Source of the DNA: Luidia sarsii
Taxonomy: Eukaryota > Echinodermata > Asteroidea > Paxillosida > Luidiidae
Direction: 5' to 3'
DNA length: 64,000 nt
Assembly: GCA_949987565.1 (NCBI GenBank)
Contig: OX465102.1
Location: 24,466,760 to 24,530,759, forward strand
Under the pieces are notes generated by a model. The model was not told where the DNA came from. It saw only the letters and a list, made by a program, of their open reading frames with translations, and searched no databases. Positions 22,014 to 34,000 of this stretch are shown piece after piece (the first letter of the stretch is position 1; every line of letters starts with the position of its first letter). A program made the position numbers and the translations under genes.

Positions 22014-25000
22014 ATGGCGGCCCCCATCGCCTTTGAAAGCCTGACGCACCTGCAGAGTAAAAGGGAGGAAAAACGGAAAGCTCAGGCCCTCGTTCTGCAA
22101 AAGGTATGGAGAAACTTGAAGATCATAACTCTGAGTAGATTGTGAGATATGTCTCCGGGTGTTTACTGTTGTTCGGTACATTGTAATAACTAGTAATATG
22201 TAATTCTTTTTAATGTTTACTTGTGCGCTAGTCCGAGTAACTTGGACCCGACAAGTCACCCTTTTTTTATCGAATTTTGAAATTTTGAGTTTCGGGTGAC
22301 TGTCACCCGAAACTCAAAATTTCAAAACTTTGCGCGTATATTTAGTTTAGTCCGAGTAACTTCAAACTTGGACCCGACAATTGTCAGTTTAGTAACTGAA
22401 GACTCTTCTTACTGGACCTGAACTATTTTTACAAGACTTGTGTCATATATTGGAAAGAAAAGTTTGCACTCATTGAAAGGAAATACCGTGAGAAAATGAA
22501 TTACTTCATACTCATTACTTGTACGGGTCAAAATCAAAATCAAAGTTGAGTGCCATTTTCATTATGATGCAAAAAAACACACTAGAGTAGACAGCCGGTC
22601 CAGTGCAGTGACACTCTGCACTAGACCGACGTAGTTGCGGTAACCGTAACCCTCATCCTCCCGAAGGTCGGAGACCTGAGGGTTACGGGAACGTATGTAC
22701 AAAATTATAGCGAGGTTTTTGTTTTTACCATTTTGGAAACACCACTGTCCCAATCACCCCCTTTTTCCACCCTTTTGAAAATCGCCACACACAATCTAAG
22801 GACATGCACTTGATCCCAAATGTATACTGAATGTGATCAGATAACTCAAAACATCGTGGGTAAAATACTTTTCCGAAAAACGGGCAGAAACTCACCAAAA
22901 TACTGTCTGTAAATGTCCCGTCAACGTCTCCGCCAGGTTCGGAATCCGAACCTGGCGCCTCGACCAATCAGCGCTTAGTCTCGTGACGTATATCCCGCAC
23001 GACGGTTATTTGCTGTTTCGCAATAACAGTCCACACTCGTGGTGCGCGCGCATATCCATGGTTGTATACAGTACCAGTCGGCTCTTCACAGGACGATGAC
23101 CTGCGCGCGCACCACGAGTGTGGACTGTTATTGCGAAACAGCAAATAGCCGTCGTGCGGGAATACGTCACGAGACTAAGCGCTGATTGGTCGAGGCGCCA
23201 GGTTCGGATTCCGAACCTGGCGGAGACGTTGACGGGACATTTACAGACAGTATTTTGGTGAGTTTCTGCCCGTTTTTCGGAAAAGTATTTTACCCACGAT
23301 GTTTTGAGTTATCTGATCACATTCAGTATACATTTGGGATCAAGTGCATGTCCTTAGATTGTGTGTGGCGATTTTCAAAAGGGTGGAAAAAGGGGGCGAT
23401 CGGGACAGTGGTGTTTCCAAAATGGTAAAAACAAAAACCTCGCTATAATTTTGTACATACCTTCCCGTAACCCTCAGGTCTCCGACCTTCGGGAGGATGA
23501 GGGTCACGGTTACCGCAACTAAGACCGACGCTGAAATCACTAGACTCGGTCCACGGTCTAGTGGATATTTTGAGCCCTGGTGTTGTAGGTCTGTCTACTT
23601 CAGTGTCAGGGTTAACCATTATTTTTTTTTTGCCTGCAATTTCTGTCCTTGGCCTATTGCAGGCAAAGGAGGAGCATGAGCGGAAGGAGAGACGCAGAGA
23701 GGAACGCAGGCAGAGAGGCGACGATAAGTGGATGCTGTCATCAGTCACTGACAGAATCCAGACAGAGGTAATTGGAACTTGGCTTTGGCTACGGCACATA
23801 AATGTATGGGAGTTGGCTGCAGCTGCTAGCTAGAGCCTAGAGGCTTCCGTGGACTTGTGTGTTATCTAAAGCCGTTCGGCTAGAAATAACATGTAACACA
23901 CAAGTGTATGGGAATTGGCTGTGCCAACTAGGTAGAGGCTTCCATAGAAATGCGTTTTATTTAAAGCCGTAATTGTGGCCATATAACTGATTACTTTTCG
24001 TACAAATAAAGCCATTCTTCATCTCTACATAATGTATTTATAAAATTGCTGATAAAATCTTCTAATTACATATTCATGATCTCGCATTTTGGGTAAGCTT
24101 TCTTAATTGCACTCCAAGAGGGTGCTGGATATTATACTTTTAGTGGATGATGTCATTGCATGGACTTGGCTTGTTGTCGCTATAGTGCTAGGTGCGCGTC
24201 CCTGCCATTTGCAGTCGGCAGCGTTGCAATACATAAATCTCAAAAGTTAGAGGGCCGGACGATTCGATCCTAGCACTAGCAGGACCTTTCTCAAAGGCAA
24301 AGTGACTAGGACATACACACACAGTCAGGGGAAGGAAAGCCCTGACACACATGGCGGAGGAAGGACAAAAGGGAAGGAAGTGGGATACAGATGTACACCA
24401 AGGAACAGGACATTAGGGAAAACAAACAAAATGGTGGGTTGGAAAATGGTAAGGGACAGGAGGTTGGTGGGAGATCAAAGGGGAAAGGGACAGGGAAGAT
24501 GAAAGAAAAGAGGGATTAATGAAGTGAGGATTAGTCATTCCCTTCCTGAATGTTAAGGCCATGAGGTTGTCTCGAAAGGGATGAATTACACGCTGTCCCT
24601 TTCAACCTCATATGAGCAAATGCAAATGAAGGTTTGCCCTCTCCTTGTCTGTCCTCAGGATGACAGACATGGCAAGTTCAAGAAGCACAAGAAGGACAAG
24701 GACAAGCAGAAGAAGAAGAAGAAGCAGAAGCAGAAGGAAACCAAGAAAGCCAAACACAAACACAGACAGAGAGTGAGCGACAGTGAGTCCTCCTCCAGCA
24801 ACGATGTGAGTCTTTCTTTACACTGTCTCTGGTTAAGCAGACAGAGAGAGAGCGACAGAGGGAGGGAGAGAGAGAGGGGGAGAAAGAGGGAGGAAAAGAG
24901 AGGGGAGAGAGGGAGAAGGAGAGAGAGGGGGAGGGAGGGTGTGAAAGAGGGAGGGAGAGAGAGAGACAGGGAGAGAGAGAGAGGGAGAGAGAGGAAGAGA

Positions 25001-28000
25001 GGAAGAGAGAGAGAAGGGAGAGAGAGAGCAAGAGAGAAGGGAAGAGAGACAGAGAGAGGGAGAGAGAGTGACAAATGGGGAGAGATTGTGCGAGAGAGAG
25101 AAAGAGAGAGAGGGAGAGAGAGAGAGAGGGGGAGGGAGAGAGGGGAGAAGGAGCGAGAGAGAGAGAGAGAGGAAGAGAGAGAGGGAAAGGGGGAGGAAGA
25201 GAGCGAGAGAAAGAGGAAGAGAGAGAGGGAGAAAAATAGAGAGGGAGAGAGAGAAACCGACAGAGAGGGAGAGAGAATGCATTTGCAATTGGATAACACT
25301 CTGTGTAAAGTTCCCAATGCTGTAAAAATGATGAAGGTTTTCATTGTTGTCATATAGGCTGACTCAGATGAGATGGAGTGGGTGGAAGGCGACTCGGCAG
25401 TTGTGGCCAAGACCTTGGCCAAGACCTCTGCCAAGACCTCGGCCCAGAAACCTACCACATCGGACGACCAAACAAAACAGTCGCAGGTAAGTGGCTGGAA
25501 GTGAAACAGGAAACACCCTTGCAAAACTGTGTCTTGCCCCAAGACTGTCGAAAGAACATGTATCACTCTCAATATTGAGTGGGCCTGACATTTCAATCCT
25601 AGCAGGGCCTTTCTCAAAGGCAGAGGTAAGGCTGGGTCGGTTCGGTCGGTCACACCGGTTCCCGACCGTCCCGATCGGGACCCGGTTCCGGTTTTCCAAA
25701 ACCGGTGTCCCGATAAAATAATAAAACACATAAGAAAATACGGCGAAGTTGGTTGGATAATTAATTTTAACCAAAAGGGTAGTATATATTTGATAGCGGT
25801 GTGCATCAAAGATATGGTTGCTGGTTTTCCCATAGTAGTTAAAAAAAATCAAAGTCAATCCAAAGAAAAAAGAAAACATCGAAAAGTATGTTAAAGTCAA
25901 GGTTTTCAAAAATCCCTTCATCATATAAAATTCAACTGCTCATAAATGTCGTACGAAAGTCGAGGCAACTTTTATTTCCTTTTCGTTCTCAAAATGAATT
26001 GTGCATACGGAAGGTCATGTTGGCTAGCGAGTTGCGCGCGCACTCACCCCAGCGCGGCCTACACGTGCTCCATGGTTGTATGCAGGCACCATAGAGCTCT
26101 ATGGCAGGCACACAGCGTTGCAGCCACAGCGCGCATTGCGCAATATTTTTCCTAAACGAACAAACTTTTCGATCCGACCAGGATCGGGCACTAAACCCTC
26201 GGCATGATTGAGTTTGGTTTTGTTCCTCCATGGAATAGTATTGCAACGCTGGCGCCAAGTGCAGGCGTTGAAGTTAGCTGATAAAGAACGTCCGTCTCAC
26301 GCAAGACGGACGTCTGTTGATTGGACAGCGCGCAGTAACGACCGAACATGACAGGGCGTAACGCAACGACTGGCTGGCGAGAGCCATCGTTAACGCATGT
26401 TTGCGAGGTCGGTCGTCGGAGTCGAACTCTTTATTGTCGATTTGTTGCCCCAGTGATGACGATGGTGATTTTGCTCCTCGTTAAAAAATATAAATCCAAA
26501 CACAGCTGAACGACTATCGGGCGTGTGTGGGACATTCCCTCCAAGAATCATGCCTCATGAATATTGATCTTAGTGACATCACGAAAGTGGAGTGTCATTC
26601 AAAGTGTATTTTCGGGAAATAAATGTGAATAAAAAAAAAAAAAAATCGTGATCAAAAGGGTGCTGAAGGCTGCAAACAAATTTCAGTGAGGGAATATGTG
26701 AGACAAATCACAGCTGGAGTAGTTTATTGAAAACTCACGATATTTATGAGGAAAAAAAGATGTTACAAATTCACAACCATGAATTTGGAGCACACGCTAT
26801 TCTTTATAGAGTTAGATTTTGGCCAATTATTGTTGGAGAAAATCGAGACACCGGTTCCCGACCGGTTCAGCGACACCGGTTCCCGGTTTTGAAAATAACC
26901 GGAATGTCGCAACACTAGGCAGAGGACATGTAACACAAGAACGCAAAAAAGAGGATAGGTGTTAAGCCATATCTGCCTGACTGGTCACAGCACATAAACA
27001 GTGTTCCTGCCTAGGCCCCTTTGTTTGTTTGTTTAAACAAAATCACGTGAGTCACAAGATAAAATTGTCAGTGACAGCTTTTCCAAAAAGTAAAACCCTC
27101 AAAGAGTATGAAATTTACTTTTTTATGATACAAGAAAATCTAAAATTTCATAAACCATATCAACAGAACAGTGAATGGGATAACACCATAATTTTCACAA
27201 ACCTAAAAATAGATCACGGAATTTCACGAATCTTTTAGAGACATTTGGCTCGTCAGATTGACCCGAAATTTAAAGATCTTGTAAAAAATCAAGGGAAACA
27301 AAGAGCGCCCAAATAAGGGTAGCACACCTTTGAGAAAGGTCCCACTGAAATTGAAAAAAAAAATCAGGCCCTCTTAATTTACATGATCTAAACATTTTAC
27401 AATCCCAAGATTGTTATTGTGTGTGATATCGAAACATGGCCTTAAAATTAGTATTTCCATTGTTCCATTTTGATAGCGGGACTCTGTTGGTCCTAATTTC
27501 TTCTTTAACGCCGTCGATTTCAATGCCATCCGATTTTTTTGTTTTTGTTTTAATGAGTCATCTTTTGAACTTTGACCTGTCCGGTCGTGGCAGAGGGAGG
27601 ACTGGATGAGCAATCCCTTCACCATGGCAACGTATTCCCGTGACGACCTGAGACAGGAGAAGGCCGAACGGGAGGAGAGTGCCAAGACGAAAGAGGAGAA
27701 GGAGCGCAAGATGCTGCTGGACAATGTGAGGTTTTTTTTTTTTTCATTTTCGGTTGTCCGAGTCTCAGCCGTCAAGGCGGTCAGGCTTGTATAGAGGTTA
27801 TGCGTTGACTTCATCACACGCTTGACGACCAGTAGCAACGCCATCTTAGAGGGCAAGCACTTTGCATGCAACTTGCATGTTTGTGTACATGTGACGTACT
27901 GTACACTGTGTGTCGTGCACTTGTGCGTGTATGTACAAACGTGAGCGTCGGTAAAACTTCACATCGTTTTCGGTCCTCAATTACTAAGTTTGTGTGACGT

Positions 28001-31000
28001 CATACGTATAACCTCTATTCAAGTCACAAAGTGTGGAGTCTGTGTGAAAGTCACGAGTCCCATCTCTCGAGTCCAAGTCCATAGGGTCATTCCCACTACG
28101 AAAATAATCGCGATTTGAGTCACAATCACAATTTTGGTCTTGTTCATACTGGCCCAAAAATCGCGGGCTGATTGCGGTTAGCAGTTGTGGTGAAATGGTG
28201 GGTGTGTCCTTGAGGGTGGCCCACACAGGGAGACATATAAACAAGCACGGCACTTCCTGTCAATCAGAGCTTGAGCAGTGCATTGTGGGATTAAAAAAAT
28301 GGTACTATTCATTCAGTGGAGCGTTCCCACACACACCGCGTCACAAATAAATGCGATTATTTGAAAAGGTCTCACTCTTAGTGGAGTCCGAATCACGATT
28401 CAAATCCCACTAAAAATCGCGTTTATTGTGTCCACACATGCAAAAAAAGTGGAGTTTGAATCGCGATTCAAATCGCGATCCAAATAATTGCATTTATTTT
28501 GTGTAGTGGAAACGGCCCTATGTCCCACGTCCGAGTCACAAGTCACAAATACACCTTATCTGCTTATGGCGCAATACTTACGACATAAACTTTTATGGCA
28601 TAGTTGGGGTATAACTTAAAAGCGATTTCACAAATCTCGACTTTTTAATCTCATGGTTAGTCTAAGTCTGAGTACAAGTCATTTGTCATCATGTGTCCGA
28701 GCCTTGGAAATATAAGACTTGAGACTTGAGTGTGAGGTCTGAAATCTGTACTCGAAGGAAATCCTAGATTCTGACACGGACTCGCTCCCTTCATCTCCCA
28801 GCCCGGCCAGTCTGACAGAGAGCTCAACCCCTTCTGGAAGGACGGAGGGACTGGCTTGCCCGAGGAGAAGAAGGCAAACACCCCTACTGCCAAAGTGGGC
28901 GTGGCCGATGCCGGTGCCGGCTGGCTAAGGAGGCAATACAAGCGCATAGTGGAACGGTCCAAGGAGGAGGGGAAATCTGTGAAGGAGCTTGCTGCCGAAA
29001 GATGGGGTGTAAGTGATACTTTTCTTGTGCTTGATCTATGGTTGAATTTATTGTAACATTGGAACGCAGCTATAACGAACCGCTATACCGAACATTCGGG
29101 AAGGCCACCATCTAAGGGCTTGATGGCTCAGATGGGAGAGCACTGGTACAAATAATCCAGAGGTCTCGGGTTCAAGTCCCAGTCTAGTAAGAGTTTTCTT
29201 TACCAATTTGTGTCTTTATGGTTCTGCCTTTTAAGACAGGTGCTGCTTTGATGGATGCATCAGTCCTTCTGAATTTATGGCACAGACACAAATAGCTCAA
29301 GGCAGACAACAGAGGGCACCAGAGCGTAAGCATATGGAAGCTGCCATTTTAATTCCTGAATGTTATACTTTTTGTTTGCAGTCACTAGACAAATACTACC
29401 AGCTGTTGGCCAAAGCCGAAGGGCCACGTGATCGTCCACCACATAGAGACAGAGACATGGACAGAGACAGGAACAGGGACAGGTACAGAGACAGGGAAAG
29501 GCAACAAAGAGATACGGATCCCTGGAGCCAGCGCGGCGATCGGCGAGAGAGAGAGGAGCGCAGAGAAGACGAGGAGAGACAACGAGACGGAAGTCACGAC
29601 AGAGGCAGTCACAGACACGGCGACAGACCAGCAGACAGAACCCACGGGAGAGCCAGAAGCCCGGACAGGCCCGGCGACAGCAGAGGCAGAGAGAGGGACT
29701 CCCAGTCCGGTCGGTCCTCGTCGAGCGGTCGTGGCTTCCTGAAGCCGGGAGAATCCGAGGAGCGCTCAAGTCGCAGGGACTCCAGACCGGGCGGCCAGGG
29801 ACCTCTGGGCGGCCTGCGGGGAGTGTTCAGGAGACCCCAGGAGGAGTCGACGGGCGTCGACAGGGACCCAGGGAGGCGGGAGGAGGCGGGACGCAGCAGG
29901 GGCGACAGAAGACGTGAGGAGGCCGACGCAGTCCCGGCGTGGAAGAAGAAGGCATTCCTGAAACCCGACGCCGATGGTCCGACGGAGGCCTGGAGGTCGT
30001 CGCCACCACCATCCAAGGACGCCTCCCAGAGATCAACAGCCAGAGCTCCAGCGGGATGGAGGAAAGAGAGCACCGCCGGGGCGGCGGCCCAGGAGAGTCG
30101 GGCAGGGGGCTCGGAGGAGAGACCGAGACGTCCCTCGGCCAGTGACTCCTCCTCCTCTGCCTCCTCCTCAGCGTCTGAGTCAGGGGAGAGTGACAGTGGC
30201 AGCAGTGCCGAGGACGACCCAAGCCCCTCCCCTCCTCCCCCGCGGGTTCTCAGCGAGGCCGAGATGAACCAACTCGGAGCCAAGATTGTCAGAGCCGAGC
30301 TCATGGGGAAAGAGGTGAGACAGATTGTAGCTTTGATCGTTGCGATGACACAACAATGCTAGGGGGAGCTCCCCCTGGTTCCTGGTCCCATGACTGGGCG
30401 TGGCAGTTCAGGAATTCAGCGACGTGGATATTCCATTGCTCTAGTTTCATATTAAAGCACTATATGAATTTGAAAAAGTCATGTGCATGTCTTTTTGTTG
30501 TCTCATTCAATAGAATGAAACTGTTTTTCATGCGTATGACCGAAGCGAAGGAGCATGAAATACTTCATTCTTTGGGTGGTTGACTTAATATTACAAAAAG
30601 TAAGGTATGTGGATACACTTTGGTTCGAAACACCAGGCCCTCCCAAAAGGGATTTTGGGAGTTAAGGGATTTCCTGTAGGACTCAGAAAAACTACAAACG
30701 CCGAACTATGTGAAATTCCGTCTATTGTTAGGTTTGATATAAAGTGATATAAAAAAATGTTGCAAACTGCTTACTGACTAAAATTACCAAAATGCAAATC
30801 TCAAAATTTAGTGGGCCTGACGTTTCGATCCTTGCAGGACCTTTCTCAAAGGCCTTTGAGAAAAGGTCCTGCTAGGATCAAAACGTCAGGCCCACTAATT
30901 TTTGAGATGTTTTTAGGTTTGTACAAATGATGGTGTTATCCTATTCACTGTTCTGTTGATATGGTTTATGATATTTTAGATTGTCTATTTTAGATTGTAT

Positions 31001-34000
31001 CATAAAAAAGTAAATTTCATGCTCTTTCCACTGGTATTATTGTTTGTATGAGTTTTATCTTTTGGAAAAGCCGTCATTGACAATTGTTTCTTTTAATGCA
31101 TGTTTTTCTTGTTTGGGTGTGATAGGGGCTTAGGAAGGAACACTGTTTATGTGTTGTGACCAGTCAGGTGGATATGGGTTAAACTTAAAGGCCACAGTTT
31201 GTGTGTTAAACCATTAAACATTCCAAAGAAATCCTGCGAAGGTTTTAGCTCAAATGGTGATCTGAGAAAGTAGAAAAAGGCCCAAAACCGTCACAACTAG
31301 TGACTAGTTTATTACTCGAAAGTAATAAACTATTTGTAGATGTTTGAGTGAATTTTTTTGAGAAATACAGCATCCCAGACTGTAAGATTACAACATGATG
31401 ACTCTATCATGACCATTTGCAAACTGTGAAAAGTTAGAAGGAAATCTGTCGACATCGATGTTTTCCGATCTTCCTAATGTTGTATTGGGCCTTTAAAGTA
31501 CCGGAGAGTGAAAAATCCTGGTCCTTTTTTAGGCCCTTGCCAGGAGGCTGAAGGGGGAGCTGGAGGCTGCACGCCAGGCCAGGATGACCAAGGGACCCTC
31601 GGCCCCCGGGGACAAGAGGACCGCACGGGGAGACAGCAGAGGAGGTGCGGACGAGGAGCAGGAGGTGGTGCTGACCAGGATGGACAGGAGCGGCCAGAGC
31701 TGGCCCCTGCCGGAGCAGACGGGCCTCGGGACGGGGACCCAGGGAAAGAAGAGACACAAGAAGCAGAATGTGAGTCCCAAGATTCAAAATCTTGATGCTC
31801 GTTACTTCTCTAGTTGCCCTTGTTGTTTATTGGTCCACGTTTACAAACAAAATCATCTAGTGCATTTACATCTTCGGTTGGCCAGCTGATTTTCTAAGGC
31901 AAGGATTTGATTTTCTTTAACTTAAAGGCCCTATACAACATTGGTAAAGGTCAAAAGATTGCCACAGTTTGTGTGTTAAACTATTAAACATTCCAAACAA
32001 GGAATACTGTGGTAACAAGGTTTTAAGTGAAATGGTAATCTGAAAAAGTAGAAAAATGCAAAAAAATCACGGTTTACGCGCCGTTCTGTAGTGTAAGAAA
32101 TAGTTTATTACTCGCGAGTAATCGACTATTTGTCAATGTTTGAGTGAAGATTTCTCTAAAAGTACAGTATCCCAGACCGTAAGATTTTAATACGAGGATT
32201 CTATCATGGTCATCTACAAACTGGGTTAATTACAAGGAAATCTGTGGAAATTGATATTTCCTGATCTTCCCAATGTTGTATTGGGCCTTTAACCGAAATG
32301 TTGGTGTTGAACCAGTTCAGCGTAATTGGCAGATGTGTATTTGAGTCGTCATAAGTTGGAATCTGAGCCAAATCTTTTGAGTTTGAGTTGACTTTTGAGT
32401 TCCCAGTCAACCAGGTCTGAATGCGTGTCACGATTCACAAAGATCGAATCAGGACTCAAAGTCACACGAGTCATCTTTACACTGAATCCTTTTCTAGAAA
32501 CACTTTTTTTCAGAATTTTTGACAATTTTCTTGAATCAAACCCACTAGGCAGTAGTAGGAGTCATTTTGTGATTTGTGTCTGAGTCCGAGTTATGAAAAA
32601 AGAGTCATGAAAGTCCGGACATTGGCTCATCCCACCCTTTCCAGATCTTGACCCACGACAAAGACGGCCAGAGGGAGAGATACTTCGGCGACGATGACCA
32701 GCAGGAACTGCGGGACTTGGTACGACGGGAGAAGATGACAACGGGAGAAGACCAGCTGAGACTCTTCAACAAGGTGGCCAACAAGGTAGGACTGGGAGGC
32801 AGGGAGGAAGATGGTGGGAGGAAGAGGGTCGGAGGGAGAGGCTGGGAGGAAGAGGCTGGGAGTAATAGGCTAGGAGGAAGAGGCTGGGAGGAATAGGGTG
32901 GGAGGAATAGGCTAGGAGTAAGAGGCTTTGAGGAAGAGGCTGGGAGGAAGAGGCTGGGAGGAAGAGGCTAGGAGGGAGAGGCTGGGAGGAAGAGGCTGTA
33001 AGGAAGAGGCTGGGAGGAATAGGCTAGGTGGAAGAGGCTGGGAGGAATAGGCTAGGTGGAAGAGGCTGGGAGGAATAGGCTAGGTGGAAGAGGCTGGGAG
33101 GAAGAGGCTGGGAGGAAGAGGCTAGGAGGAATAGGCTAGGTGGAAGAGGCTGGGAGGAAGAGGCTAGGAGGGAGAGGCTGGGAGGAAGAGGCTGGGAGGA
33201 AGAGGCTAGGAGGAATAGGCTAGGTGGAAGAGGCTGGGAGGAAGAGGCTAGGAGGGAGAGGCTGGGAGGAAGAGGCTGGGAGGATGAGGCTTGGAGGAAG
33301 AGGCTCGGAGGAAGAGGCTGGGAGGGAGAGGCTGGGAGGGAGAGGCTGGGAGGAAGAGGCTGGGAGGAAGAGGCTGGGAGGAAGAGGCTGGGAGGAAGAG
33401 GCTGGGAGGAAGAGGCTAGGAGGAAGAGGCTGGGAGGAAGAGGCTGGGAGGAAGAGGCTAGGAGGAAGAGGCTGGGAGGGAGAGGCTGGGAGGAAGAGGC
33501 TGGGAGGGAGAGGCTGGGAGGAAGAGGCTGTAAGGAAGAGGCTGGGAGGAATAGGCTAGGTGGAAGAGGCTGGGAGGAATAGGCTAGGTGGAAGAGGCTG
33601 GGAGGGAGAGGCTGGGAGGAAGAGGCTGGGAGGAATAGGCTGGGAGGATGAGGCTTGGAGGAAGAGGCTCGGAGGAAGAGGCTGGGAGGAAGAGGCTGTA
33701 AGGAAGAGGCTGGGAGGAATAGGCTAGGTGGAAGAGGCTGGGAGGGAGAGGCTGGGAGGAAGAGGCTGGGAGGAAGAGGCTGGGAGGAAGAGGCTAGGAG
33801 GAAGAGGCTGGGAGGAAGAGGCTGGGAGGAAGAGGCTGGGAGGAAGAGGCCGGGAGGAAGAGGCTGGGAGGGAGAGGCTGGGAGGAAGAGGCTGGGAGGA
33901 AGAGGCTGGGAGGAAGAGGCTAGGAGGAAGAGGCTGGGAGGAAGAGGCTGGGAGGGAGAGGCTGGGAGGAAGAGGCTGGGAGGAAGAGGCTAGGAGGAAT

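Noticed and set aside
22725..23428. Two identical 80-residue proteins as a divergent gene pair
   Set aside because: They are mirror copies inside the foldback element; no recognised domain and no independent support as genes.
24655..25833. 392-codon minus-strand open frame, Leu/Ser-rich
   Set aside because: It is the complement of the (GA)n tract and crosses real CWF19L2 exons on the other strand; low-complexity artefact.
29110..29220. Functional tRNA gene
   Set aside because: A and B boxes exist, but the acceptor stem does not pair, the anticodon loop is too long, and the sequence is repeated with tails; it is a SINE.
29277..29381. Upstream ATG extending the large CWF19L2 exon
   Set aside because: A clear acceptor (TTTGTTTGCAG) at 29381 and the phase-0 join from exon 6 put this stretch in the intron.
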